A stretch of DNA of 64,000 nt from Citrobacter koseri ATCC BAA-895 (GTDB lineage Bacteria > Pseudomonadota > Gammaproteobacteria > Enterobacterales > Enterobacteriaceae). The notes under the pieces were generated by a model. That model saw nothing but the letters and a program-made list of their open reading frames with translations. It was not told the origin of the DNA and ran no database searches. The stretch spans positions 1,054,001 to 1,118,000 of the forward strand of contig NC_009792.1 in assembly GCF_000018045.1 (NCBI RefSeq). Direction: 5' to 3'. The position numbers and the translations under genes are program-made. Shown here piece by piece: positions 1 to 8,204 of this stretch. Every line of letters begins with the position of its first letter. Within the stretch, counting starts at the first letter, position 1.

Positions 1-803
1 ATATTGACGCCACGGTATTGCAGACTGTCAAAAACGTCGCCCCGGGTGTTGCTTTCTCCCCCGGTAAACTGCGCTTTCAGGGCGTCAATATCGTGCTGCA
101 AATAGGTGTTGATGGTTTCCCAGTGATGGCTGCCGTCAGTGTCGCTCCAGGTGGCGTAATTGCGCAGCCGCCAGCCGCCAATATTGGTGCCGCTGCGCAT
201 ATTCAGGTACTGGTTAGTGGTGTTGTTTTGCGTGTCGTCCTGGTTTTGTGAACCGGAAAAGGCGTAGTCGACAAAGGCGACGGGGACGCCGTCATCCCAG
301 CGTGACGGATCAATATAGCCTTTACCCGTACCGGCAATGGCGGCCTGCGGGATGCTAAGGCGCAGCGTCATAACGGAGAAATCGAGCGTTGCCAGCGCCT
401 GTGGGATATACGCGCTCAACGGTTCAGGCAGTGGCTTCGCCGCATTGAGTGCGGCTAATTCAGGATATTTATCGACCGCCACGCCCCATTTTCTTAGCAT
501 ATCCGGCGTGAGCTGCGGCGTCAGTTCGCCGCCAGGCGTGCCGAGGTAGGTGATATCCGCATCATCCAGGCGCACATCGTTAATCATGACCCGGGAAGCG
601 TAAACGCCGGGCAATTGCGCACTGGATTTAGAAAATAAGGAAAGATCGATATCCTGCTGCGTCAGCATATTCCCCTCCAGCGCAGAAGGCGAAAAGCGAT
701 ACTCGCGCGCGTTCGCGACACAGGAAGAGACCAGCAACATACCGCCAAGGCAACGCACCAGTGGGGTGAGACGCTGACGTAAAAGAGGTGGGCCAAAAGC
801 CAT
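1..803 (-). CDS. Fimbrial outer-membrane usher, N-terminal part (cut by window start)
   Basis: This is the start of a chaperone/usher fimbrial usher. The frame is open from an ATG at 803 to the window edge, giving about 267 residues. A basic and hydrophobic leader ends near VANA, about residue 32. After it comes a periplasmic region with the sequence style of usher N-domains (SRVMINDVRLDD near residue 70) and then the start of the barrel, with alternating short strands such as GGWRLRNYATWS. It begins 8 bases after the chaperone stop, so the two are probably co-transcribed and translationally coupled. The remainder, and any adhesin gene, lie beyond the left edge. I do not recognise which named fimbrial type this is. 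Confidence 0.8.
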   Translation of the reverse strand, partial: MAFGPPLLRQRLTPLVRCLGGMLLVSSCVANAREYRFSPSALEGNMLTQQDIDLSLFSKSSAQLPGVYASRVMINDVRLDDADITYLGTPGGELTPQLTPDMLRKWGVAVDKYPELAALNAAKPLPEPLSAYIPQALATLDFSVMTLRLSIPQAAIAGTGKGYIDPSRWDDGVPVAFVDYAFSGSQNQDDTQNNTTNQYLNMRSGTNIGGWRLRNYATWSDTDGSHHWETINTYLQHDIDALKAQFTGGESNTRGDVFDSLQYRGVN

Positions 804-811
804 AAGGTGGT

Positions 812-1504
812 TTAATCCCGAGCCAGAGTGACAGTATATTTGTCAGAGGCGTTGCCGTAATCCGTAATGCAACGCCAGCTAACGGTGTTTCCCGAGGCGC
901 TTTTCGGCACCGGGATTTGCACGCTGGACCTGGGAGTGACCATATCGGCTTTCTCAAGTCTGGTGTTGCCGAGCAGCAGACTGTCAAAGATGCTGTGAAA
1001 CGCGCCTTCATTGACCACCGTTAACATTTCGCCGCGACGAACAAAATGCAGGTTCTTGCAGGTCTCGGTGGGCGTACCTTGCAAGCCCTTCGGACGCCAG
1101 AACAATTTCAGACGCGTTTTGTAAATCAGACGCAACACGTTTTTATCATCGTCTTCTTTGGCCGTACCGGGAATTGTGCGCACATTCATGTAGAACAGGG
1201 ATTCCCGGTCTGTGGGAAGCGCGGTTCCATTCCAGGCAATACGCAGGCTTTGTTCTTTCTGCGGGTCAAGACGGAACAGTGGCGGCGTGACAATAAAAGG
1301 CCCACGCGTTTTACCGTCGCCGGTATCAGACCATGACTGGATCAGCCACGGCAGTTCCTTCTCTTTATTGACCAGCGGAAGGGCGACCTCTTTTTTTCCT
1401 GCGTCATAGATAATGCGCGTGCGGCCAACCTGAATTCCAGCGGCATGGCTAAATGATGTTAATATTACAGGGAGGCATAATAAAACCTGAGATACAGTAC
1501 GCAT
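812..1504 (-). CDS. Periplasmic fimbrial chaperone (PapD-like)
   Basis: This 230-residue protein has a cleavable signal peptide ending near SHAA (residue 22) and the two immunoglobulin-like domains of pilus chaperones. The family signature is clear around residue 100: LPTDRESLFYMNVRTIP fits the PapD-type pattern, where a basic residue and the G1 strand donate to unfolded subunits. The protein should hold subunits in the periplasm and deliver them to the usher encoded immediately downstream. It is separated from the upstream subunit gene by about 150 bases that contain a strong inverted repeat. Family assignment is secure; the pilus type is not. Confidence 0.9.
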   Translation of the reverse strand: MRTVSQVLLCLPVILTSFSHAAGIQVGRTRIIYDAGKKEVALPLVNKEKELPWLIQSWSDTGDGKTRGPFIVTPPLFRLDPQKEQSLRIAWNGTALPTDRESLFYMNVRTIPGTAKEDDDKNVLRLIYKTRLKLFWRPKGLQGTPTETCKNLHFVRRGEMLTVVNEGAFHSIFDSLLLGNTRLEKADMVTPRSSVQIPVPKSASGNTVSWRCITDYGNASDKYTVTLARD

Positions 1505-1544
1505 AACCTTAACTTATATTAAGTGGACATATAAAAGCGGGGGA

Positions 1545-1578
1545 GATAATAGTCCGGGTCCATTTTCGGACTATTATC
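1545..1578 (-). repeat. 12-bp inverted repeat between fimbrial subunit and chaperone genes
   Basis: A perfect 12-base stem (GATAATAGTCCG and its complement) encloses a 10-base loop. It lies in the 149-base gap after the major subunit stop and before the chaperone start. No T-run follows on the minus strand, so it is not an obvious intrinsic terminator. By analogy with other pilus operons it could protect the 3' end of the subunit message or partly attenuate transcription, raising subunit over chaperone and usher. That role is inferred. Confidence 0.6.
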
Positions 1579-1653
1579 AGATTCGCCTTCCTGAAATAAA
1601 TCTGTTAATGCCAGAAGATGCTATGGATTTTATCAATGAGTAAAGTCAGGTTA

Positions 1654-2229
1654 TTAACGATAAAGTATATTTACGGTCATGTCCGCATCGGCCGGGCCCG
1701 CAGTGACGGTTTGCGCGAATGATTTATAACGGGCATTGAAATTCGCCTGAACAGAGTCGCCCGTCAGAGTGGGTAATTCGATAAACACCTGTCCTTCTCC
1801 ACCATCCATTGTAATGAGTTGCGTGTCTTTATTTTCCGGGCTAACGGCAATACCGACCCCTGTTGCCGCCGTATCTCCGGCGGTAGTGATTTTACTGACA
1901 TCTAGTAATGTCGAAGAACCTGTCAGGGCGGTTGTCCCGTTAAACGTTAACTGAACGGCGGGCAGACCATCGCTTTTAAGTGGGCAATCCACTAATACAA
2001 TGGAAAAGGGGGCAAGCGTTGATTCTGTTCCTGGAGTGGAAAAAAGCGAGGTGGGGTAAGTACCTAATGGCACGGTGCTGTTCGTTCCATCATCGCCCTG
2101 AATCTCACAACTGGGTTCGATAATTTGTCCTGTGAAGTGAATCGTACCGGCATTCAGTTCGGCGGCGAAGGTTCCCGTTGACGCCAGTGCCAGCAGTGCG
2201 CCTGATATAATATGTCCTCTTGCGTTCAT
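1654..2229 (-). CDS. Major fimbrial subunit (type 1-like pilin)
   Basis: This 191-residue FimA-family pilin has a signal peptide ending near TFAA (residue 23). The mature N-terminus ELNAGTIHFTGQI carries the alternating donor-strand pattern. Two cysteines, in PSCEI and DCPL, should form the usual disulphide. The C-terminus ADMTVNILYR ends with the penultimate tyrosine recognised by chaperones. It is the first gene of the minus-strand operon, followed by chaperone and usher. Its promoter should lie in the A+T-rich DNA just to its right, shared with the flhB leader. Identity as a pilin is firm; receptor specificity cannot be read. Confidence 0.88.
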   Translation of the reverse strand: MNARGHIISGALLALASTGTFAAELNAGTIHFTGQIIEPSCEIQGDDGTNSTVPLGTYPTSLFSTPGTESTLAPFSIVLVDCPLKSDGLPAVQLTFNGTTALTGSSTLLDVSKITTAGDTAATGVGIAVSPENKDTQLITMDGGEGQVFIELPTLTGDSVQANFNARYKSFAQTVTAGPADADMTVNILYR

Positions 2230-2739
2230 AACTGTAGTTCCTTAACGGTGATATCCATGATATGAAATTGTTCAGTTTCAGATGGGGTGAATTTATTGCA
2301 AATAGAAAACGGGGTCAATATTAAATTATATCTATATGTGTGAATTTAAAATATATTCTGTGAATCAATGAAGGCTATTATACCGTCAGTGTCGCCTGCT
2401 TTCTGTGCATAAATATTGTAATAAAGTATTTTTTCTCTGGTGAAAAGATAAATTGAAGAAATGAAAACCAGGTAATATATTTTAAAGACTTCTTTAATCT
2501 TGATGGCAGAAGGCGAAATTAACCTCCGTAATACAGGTTTATATAAATGCTCATTGTATTTTATGTCAATGAAATGTGAACCCACTTCCCTTATTCCGAA
2601 AATAAGACGCCTGACCGGCAGAGAAAATCCGCTTGCTGACAAACAAGACAAAAAGAGGGCGTTATGGGGGCTATTCCGCCTATTGACTGCGGCGTGTTCT
2701 GGCATGATCGATGCAACGTAATGGCAGCAGGCGTATGCA
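2230..2739. other. A+T-rich divergent intergenic region between fimbrial operon and flhB
   Basis: This 510-base gap has no convincing gene. The half next to the pilin gene (2260-2500) is strongly A+T rich and probably holds the fimbrial promoter. The half next to flhB (about 2640-2739) is more balanced and resembles the conserved leader seen upstream of flhB in Salmonella, so the flhBAE promoter, controlled by FlhDC in relatives, is expected there. I could not place a FlhDC box with confidence. A 175-codon minus-strand frame running into flhB has no recognisable product and is ignored. Confidence 0.5.
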
Positions 2740-3891
2740 GTGGCAGAAGAGAGCGACGACGACAAAACAGAAGCCCCCACACCCCACCGACTTGAAAAAG
2801 CGCGGGAGGAAGGGCAAGTCCCCCGATCGAAGGAGTTGACCTCACTGCTGATTTTGCTGGTGGGCGTTTGCATTATCTGGATCGGCGGTGAGTCGCTGGC
2901 GCGTCGCCTGGCGGGGATGTTGTCGGCTGGGCTGCGTTTCGATCACAGCATGGTGAACGACCCCAATTTGATCCTCGGGCAGATTATTTTGCTGATTAAA
3001 GAGGCGATGATTGCGTTGCTGCCGCTCATCACCGGCGTTGTGCTGGTCGCGCTGATCTCGCCGGTCATGCTCGGCGGCCTGATTTTCAGCGGTAAATCAC
3101 TGCAACCCAAATTTTCAAAACTGAATCCGCTATCGGGGATTAAACGCATGTTCTCCGCCCAGACCGGCGCGGAACTGCTGAAAGCAATCCTGAAATCGAC
3201 GCTGGTGGGAAGCGTGGCTGGATTTTATCTCTGGCATCACTGGCCGGAGATGATGCGCCTGATGGCGGAATCTCCGGTTACGGCGATGGGCAACGCGCTT
3301 GATTTAGTCGGGCTGTGCGCGCTTCTGGTTGTACTGGGCGTGATTCCGATGGTGGCGTTTGACGTCGTCTTCCAGATCTTCAGCCACCTGAAGAAACTGC
3401 GGATGTCGCGTAAAGATATTCGCGATGAATTTAAAGAGAGTGAAGGCGATCCGCACATCAAAGGGAAAATTCGCCAGATGCAGCGTGCGGCTGCGCAGCG
3501 GCGCATGATGGAAGATGTGCCCAAAGCGGATGTTATCGTGACTAACCCGACGCATTACTCGGTTGCGTTGCAGTACGACGAAAACAAAATGAGTGCGCCA
3601 AAAGTGGTCGCCAAAGGCGCGGGACTGGTGGCGCTGCGCATTCGCGAAATCGGCGCGGAACATCGGGTGCCGACCTTAGAAGCGCCCCCGCTGGCGCGCG
3701 CCTTGTATCGGCATGCTGAAATTGGTCAGCAAATCCCCGGCCAGCTCTATGCCGCAGTGGCAGAAGTGCTGGCATGGGTATGGCAGCTCAAACGCTGGCG
3801 TCTTGCCGGTGGGCAACGTCCTCCACAACCTGAAAATCTTCCTGTGCCTGAAGCACTGGATTTTATGAACGAGAAGAATACTGATGGCTAA
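2740..3891 (+). CDS. flhB: Flagellar type III export switch protein FlhB
   Basis: FlhB is an inner-membrane component of the flagellar export gate that switches substrate specificity from rod/hook to filament proteins. The 383-residue length matches the Salmonella protein. Four membrane segments fall in the first about 210 residues, followed by the cytoplasmic domain. The self-cleavage motif N-P-T-H lies at residues 269-272 (N269/P270), with cleavage expected between N and P. The start is a GTG giving MAEESDDDKTEAPTP. The stop overlaps flhA by 8 bases, so flhB and flhA are co-translated. The upstream neighbour is a fimbrial operon rather than cheZ. Confidence 0.97.
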   Translation: MAEESDDDKTEAPTPHRLEKAREEGQVPRSKELTSLLILLVGVCIIWIGGESLARRLAGMLSAGLRFDHSMVNDPNLILGQIILLIKEAMIALLPLITGVVLVALISPVMLGGLIFSGKSLQPKFSKLNPLSGIKRMFSAQTGAELLKAILKSTLVGSVAGFYLWHHWPEMMRLMAESPVTAMGNALDLVGLCALLVVLGVIPMVAFDVVFQIFSHLKKLRMSRKDIRDEFKESEGDPHIKGKIRQMQRAAAQRRMMEDVPKADVIVTNPTHYSVALQYDENKMSAPKVVAKGAGLVALRIREIGAEHRVPTLEAPPLARALYRHAEIGQQIPGQLYAAVAEVLAWVWQLKRWRLAGGQRPPQPENLPVPEALDFMNEKNTDG

Positions 3892-5962
3892 TCTGGTCGC
3901 GATGCTGCGCCTGCCCAGCAACCTGAAATCCACGCAATGGCAAATTCTTGCCGGGCCGATCCTCATCCTGCTGATTTTGTCGATGATGGTGCTGCCGCTG
4001 CCCGCCTTCATCCTCGACCTGCTGTTCACCTTTAATATCGCGCTGTCGATCATGGTGCTGTTGGTGGCGATGTTCACCCAGCGCACGCTGGAATTTGCCG
4101 CATTCCCGACAATATTGCTTTTCACCACGCTGTTGCGCCTGGCGCTGAACGTGGCGTCAACCCGTATCATCCTGATGGAAGGGCATACCGGCGCAGCGGC
4201 GGCGGGGAAGGTGGTCGAGGCGTTTGGTCACTTCCTGGTCGGCGGCAACTTTGCGATCGGTATCGTGGTGTTCGTCATTCTCGTCATCATCAACTTTATG
4301 GTTATCACCAAGGGCGCCGGGCGTATCGCGGAAGTGGGCGCGCGTTTTGTGCTGGACGGGATGCCCGGTAAACAGATGGCGATCGACGCCGACCTGAACG
4401 CTGGTCTGATTGGCGAAGATGAAGCGAAAAAACGTCGTGCTGAAGTGACGCAGGAAGCGGATTTCTACGGGTCAATGGACGGTGCGAGTAAGTTTGTGCG
4501 CGGGGATGCCATCGCCGGTATCTTAATCATGGTCATTAACATCGTGGGCGGCCTGCTGGTGGGGGTTCTGCAACACGGGATGGACATGGGGCACGCGGCG
4601 GAAAGTTACACCCTGCTGACGATCGGCGACGGCCTGGTGGCGCAAATCCCGGCGCTGGTGATCTCTACGGCGGCGGGCGTTATCGTCACCCGCGTGAGCA
4701 CCGACCAGGATGTGGGCGAACAGATGGTGGGGCAACTGTTCAGCAACCCGAGCGTGATGCTGCTCAGCGCATCGGTTCTCGGCCTGCTTGGTCTGGTGCC
4801 GGGGATGCCAAACCTGGTGTTCCTGATGTTTACGGCGGCGCTATTGGGCCTTGCCTGGTGGCTGCGCGGGCGTGAACAAAAACCACCGGCAGAGCCGCAG
4901 GCCGTCAAGATGCCGGAAAATAATTCAGTAGTTGAAGCCACCTGGAACGATGTACAACTTGAAGATTCGCTGGGCATGGAGGTGGGCTACCGCCTGATCC
5001 CGATGGTGGATTTCCAGCAGGACGGCGAACTGCTCGGGCGAATCCGCAGTATTCGTAAAAAGTTTGCCCAGGATATGGGCTTCCTGCCGCCGGTGGTACA
5101 CATTCGCGACAATATGGACTTACAGCCAGCGCGCTATCGCATTCTGATGAAAGGGGTAGAAATTGGCAGCGGCGACGCCTATCCGGGGCGCTGGCTGGCG
5201 ATTAACCCTGGCACGGCGGCGGGAACGCTGCCGGGCGAACAGACGGTTGATCCCGCTTTTGGCCTGGACGCCATCTGGATCGAAAGCGCGCTGAAAGAGC
5301 AGGCGCAGATTCAGGGCTTCACCGTGGTGGAAGCCAGTACCGTCGTGGCGACGCATCTTAACCACTTGATTGGTCAGTTTGCCGCAGAGTTGTTTGGTCG
5401 CCAGGAGGCGCAGCAACTGCTGGATCGCGTATCACAAGAGATGCCAAAGCTGACGGAAGATTTGGTGCCTGGCGTTGTAACGCTCACGACCCTGCATAAA
5501 GTGTTGCAGAACCTGCTGGATGAAAAAGTGCCGATCCGTGATATGCGCACAATTCTGGAAACGCTGGCGGAACATGCGCCGTTGCAGAGCGATCCGCATG
5601 AATTAACCGCCGTGGTGCGTGTGGCGCTGGGCAGGGCGATTACGCAGCAGTGGTTCCCGGGCAATGACGAAGTGCAGGTGATTGGGCTGGATACTCCGCT
5701 GGAGCGCCTGCTGTTGCAGGCGTTACAGGGTGGTGGCGGCCTTGAACCGGGGCTGGCCGATCGCTTGCTGGCGCAAACCCAGGAGGCGCTGTCCCGTCAG
5801 GAAATGCTGGGCGCGCCGCCGGTTCTGCTGGTGAACCACGCGCTACGCCCGCTGCTGTCGCGCTTTTTACGCCGGAGTTTGCCGCAGCTGGTGGTGTTGT
5901 CGAACATGGAGCTTTCTGATAATCGCAACATCCGTATGACGGCGACAATTGGAGGGAAATAA
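3884..5962 (+). CDS. flhA: Flagellar export gate protein FlhA
   Basis: FlhA is the large export-gate subunit that couples proton flow to flagellar protein export and docks chaperone-substrate complexes. Its 692 residues equal the Salmonella length. About eight membrane segments occupy residues 20-325, with the FHIPEP-family signature region (RIAEVGARFVLDGMPGKQ, about residues 147-164) in the conserved cytoplasmic loop. The linker and four-subdomain cytoplasmic part follow from about residue 330. It overlaps flhB at its start and flhE at its end (TAATG), consistent with one transcript. From memory it differs from the S. Typhimurium protein at only a few per cent of positions. Confidence 0.97.
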   Translation: MANLVAMLRLPSNLKSTQWQILAGPILILLILSMMVLPLPAFILDLLFTFNIALSIMVLLVAMFTQRTLEFAAFPTILLFTTLLRLALNVASTRIILMEGHTGAAAAGKVVEAFGHFLVGGNFAIGIVVFVILVIINFMVITKGAGRIAEVGARFVLDGMPGKQMAIDADLNAGLIGEDEAKKRRAEVTQEADFYGSMDGASKFVRGDAIAGILIMVINIVGGLLVGVLQHGMDMGHAAESYTLLTIGDGLVAQIPALVISTAAGVIVTRVSTDQDVGEQMVGQLFSNPSVMLLSASVLGLLGLVPGMPNLVFLMFTAALLGLAWWLRGREQKPPAEPQAVKMPENNSVVEATWNDVQLEDSLGMEVGYRLIPMVDFQQDGELLGRIRSIRKKFAQDMGFLPPVVHIRDNMDLQPARYRILMKGVEIGSGDAYPGRWLAINPGTAAGTLPGEQTVDPAFGLDAIWIESALKEQAQIQGFTVVEASTVVATHLNHLIGQFAAELFGRQEAQQLLDRVSQEMPKLTEDLVPGVVTLTTLHKVLQNLLDEKVPIRDMRTILETLAEHAPLQSDPHELTAVVRVALGRAITQQWFPGNDEVQVIGLDTPLERLLLQALQGGGGLEPGLADRLLAQTQEALSRQEMLGAPPVLLVNHALRPLLSRFLRRSLPQLVVLSNMELSDNRNIRMTATIGGK

Positions 5963-6354
5963 TGCGTAAATTACTCGGTTTATTGTTATTTCCGCTGGCG
6001 GTACAGGCCGCCGGAGAAGGGGCGTGGCAGGCCAGCAGTATCGGCATTACCCTGAACCATCGTGGGGTGTCGGCGTCGTCTGCTCCATTGTCGTCAGGCC
6101 AGCCGGTGTCCGGTTTAATGACGCTGGTCGCCTGGCGCTATGAACTGAATGGCCCGACGCCGGCGGGGCTTCGGGCGCGTTTGTGTTCACAGTCCCGTTG
6201 CGTGGAGCTGGACGGACAGAGCGGAACCACCCACGGGTTCGCGAATGTGCCTGCCGCTGAACCGTTGCGCTTCGTGTGGGAGGTGCCGGGCGGCGGGCGA
6301 CTGATTCCCGCATTAAAAGTGCAGCGTAATCAGGTGATTGTAAACTATCGTTAA
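5962..6354 (+). CDS. flhE: Flagellar protein FlhE
   Basis: FlhE is a small periplasmic flagellar-regulon protein, reported to limit proton leak through the export apparatus. The 130-residue product has a signal peptide ending at VQAAG (about residue 16) and two cysteines (CSQSRC) that can form a periplasmic disulphide. It starts within the flhA stop codon (TAATG), so it depends on flhA translation. It is the last gene of the flhBAE operon, and a strong hairpin follows. Confidence 0.93.
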   Translation: MRKLLGLLLFPLAVQAAGEGAWQASSIGITLNHRGVSASSAPLSSGQPVSGLMTLVAWRYELNGPTPAGLRARLCSQSRCVELDGQSGTTHGFANVPAAEPLRFVWEVPGGGRLIPALKVQRNQVIVNYR

Positions 6355-6370
6355 CTCCCCCGCGCCAACA

Positions 6371-6397
6371 GCAGCCAGCAGACAACGTGCTGGCTGC
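6371..6397 (+). terminator. Hairpin after flhE
   Basis: A perfect 10-base-pair stem (GCAGCCAGCA and its complement) with a 7-base loop begins 17 bases after the flhE stop. The downstream tract is only CTCACAATTTT, so if it terminates transcription intrinsically it is a weak terminator. It is the natural end of the flhBAE transcript. Confidence 0.6.
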
Positions 6398-6427
6398 CTC
6401 ACAATTTTGACCCCATCTTTTGATTCA

Positions 6428-6445
6428 ATAGAAACGCTGTTTTAT
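6428..6445 (+). promoter_or_regulatory. Candidate KdgR operator upstream of rhiT
   Basis: The 18 bases ATAGAAACGCTGTTTTAT match the published KdgR-box style AATRAAAYRNYRTTTYAT at 16 of 18 positions, missing only at positions 2 and 3. The site lies about 170 bases before the rhiT start in a 262-base intergenic region. The regulator gene kdgR is present at 61218-62009. rhiTN of Dickeya is reported to be repressed by KdgR, so the position makes sense. A promoter was not resolved. Confidence 0.5.
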
Positions 6446-6616
6446 AAATCGGTGACGCGCGTTGCCAGACTCTTTGTATTTTTGCCATCTCGTCTGATGG
6501 CGTGGCAAAAATGAAAAGGTTTCACTTCCTGTTAGCTTTTACTGTGGCCGTGTAAAAACTCCCTTTGGCGAAGCCAATATGCCGGGGGTCTCCCAACAAT
6601 TTGCAGGGTTAACGGC

Positions 6617-8200
6617 ATGAAAACACGTAAAATTGGATTGGCGAATTATTTAGCCTATGGTTCGGGCGATTTTCTGGGCGCAGGAACCACTGCATTAACC
6701 GCCGCATGGTTACTCTATTTCTACACGACCTTCTGTGGCCTTACGCCGATTGAGGCGACATTCATTTTCGCTGCCGCGAGGGTTCTGGATGCGGTCGTCA
6801 GCCCGCTGATGGGCTTTCTGACCGATAACTTCGGGTCGACCTGGTTCGGCAGACGCTTTGGCCGTCGTAAATTCTTTATTCTGCTTGGTATTCCATGCGT
6901 CTTTAGCTACTCGCTCATGTGGGTTGGCGATATGGGATTCTGGTACTACCTGCTGACTTATCTGCTGTTCGACATTGTCTACACCATGATTCTTGTCCCT
7001 TACGAGACGCTGGTGCCGGAAATGACCGATGACTTCAAACAGAAGACCCGGTTCTCCGGGGCGCGTATCTCAATGGCGCAGATGTCTGCGATTCTGGCCT
7101 CGTTCCTGCCGGGTATCCTGCTGACTGCCTTTGGTAAAGACAACCCCGTTTCTTTTTTCTATGCCAGCCTGGTGTTCTCGGTGCTGTGCGCGCTGATGCT
7201 GACTTTTGTGTGGTTCTTTACCTGGGAGCGCCCGCGCGAAGAGTGGACGGAGGCGGCGCTGCGCGCGGAAGAAGAGAAGAAAAGCCTGACGTTCAGCCAG
7301 AGTATGAGCCGTTTGTTTGTTGAGCTGAGCTCGACGCTGCGCATCAAGATTTTCCGCCAGCATCTGGGGATGTATCTTGGGGGATATATCGCACAGGACG
7401 TCTTTAACGCCGTCTTTACCTGGTATGTTGTTTTTGTCCTGATGCAGGAAGCCTCACTGGCGTCGAATCTGCTCGGTACGATGGCTATCTTCCAGTTCAT
7501 TGCGGTGATTGCCATGATCCCGCTGTGCATTCGCTTCGGGCCTGCGCCGTCATACCGGATGGTCGTGGTGCTCTTTGGTCTGAGTTCTCTCTCTTATGCC
7601 GTTCTTTATTATGCGGGCTTAAGCGATGTTTATTCGCTGCTGCTGCTGATTTCAGCGCTGGCGGGGCTTGGTCGCGGCGGGATCAACTATGTGCCGTGGA
7701 ATACCTACACCTATATTGCCGATGTTGATGAGGTGATTACCGGTCAACGGCGGGAAGGGATCTTCGCGGGCATCATGACGCTGACCCGTAAAGCCTCTCA
7801 GGCCGGGGCCGTCATGCTGGTCGGGATTGTGATGCAGATGTCTGGTTTTGTCTCAGGGCAGAGCATACAGCCTGAAGCGGTCAGCCATACCATTCTGCTG
7901 ATTCTGAGCTGCGGCACGCTGTCCGTGCTGGCCTTTGGTTTTCTGGTTTCTTTGCGTTTCAAACTGAATTTGCAAACGCACGGCACCCTGCGTGAAGAGA
8001 CCGCCAAAATGCGTGAGTCGGGCCGGGTGATGCCGGAAGCCATCACGCCGCAGGCGCGTGCGACCGTCGAGATGCTCTCCGGTATGCCGTATGAATCACT
8101 GTGGGGTAACAACAATATTGGTTATCTGAACCGTAATAAACCTGCGGCGCCTTCGCTTCAACAGGGCGCTGCGCTGAATTCGACATTGAACAGAGGTTAA
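6617..8200 (+). CDS. rhiT: GPH-family rhamnogalacturonide-type transporter (RhiT-like)
   Basis: This 527-residue membrane protein belongs to the glycoside-pentoside-hexuronide cation symporters. About twelve hydrophobic segments are spread over residues 10-470, and the early loop SPLMGFLTDN with the FGRRFGRRKF stretch is typical of the family. Its stop is 4 bases before a GH105 unsaturated-uronyl hydrolase, the arrangement of rhiTN in pectinolytic enterobacteria, so uptake of unsaturated rhamnogalacturonan oligomers is the best inference. A different unsaturated glycuronide is possible. The long hydrophilic C-terminal tail (residues 470-527) is notable. The start ATG follows GCAGGGTTAACGGC. 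Confidence 0.75.
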   Translation: MKTRKIGLANYLAYGSGDFLGAGTTALTAAWLLYFYTTFCGLTPIEATFIFAAARVLDAVVSPLMGFLTDNFGSTWFGRRFGRRKFFILLGIPCVFSYSLMWVGDMGFWYYLLTYLLFDIVYTMILVPYETLVPEMTDDFKQKTRFSGARISMAQMSAILASFLPGILLTAFGKDNPVSFFYASLVFSVLCALMLTFVWFFTWERPREEWTEAALRAEEEKKSLTFSQSMSRLFVELSSTLRIKIFRQHLGMYLGGYIAQDVFNAVFTWYVVFVLMQEASLASNLLGTMAIFQFIAVIAMIPLCIRFGPAPSYRMVVVLFGLSSLSYAVLYYAGLSDVYSLLLLISALAGLGRGGINYVPWNTYTYIADVDEVITGQRREGIFAGIMTLTRKASQAGAVMLVGIVMQMSGFVSGQSIQPEAVSHTILLILSCGTLSVLAFGFLVSLRFKLNLQTHGTLREETAKMRESGRVMPEAITPQARATVEMLSGMPYESLWGNNNIGYLNRNKPAAPSLQQGAALNSTLNRG

Positions 8201-8204
8201 GGAT

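Noticed and set aside
2346..2873. 175-codon minus-strand frame between the pilin gene and flhB
   Set aside because: Its N-terminal part is antisense to flhB, it has no recognisable domain, and the rest is A+T-rich non-coding DNA.
6477..6512. TTTTTGCCA/TGGCAAAAA inverted repeat upstream of rhiT as an operator
   Set aside because: The arms are 15 bases apart and match no known regulator motif that I can name; not enough to call a site.
6510..6526. AATGAAAAGGTTTCACT as a second KdgR box upstream of rhiT
   Set aside because: The half-sites resemble KdgR arms but are spaced two bases too closely.
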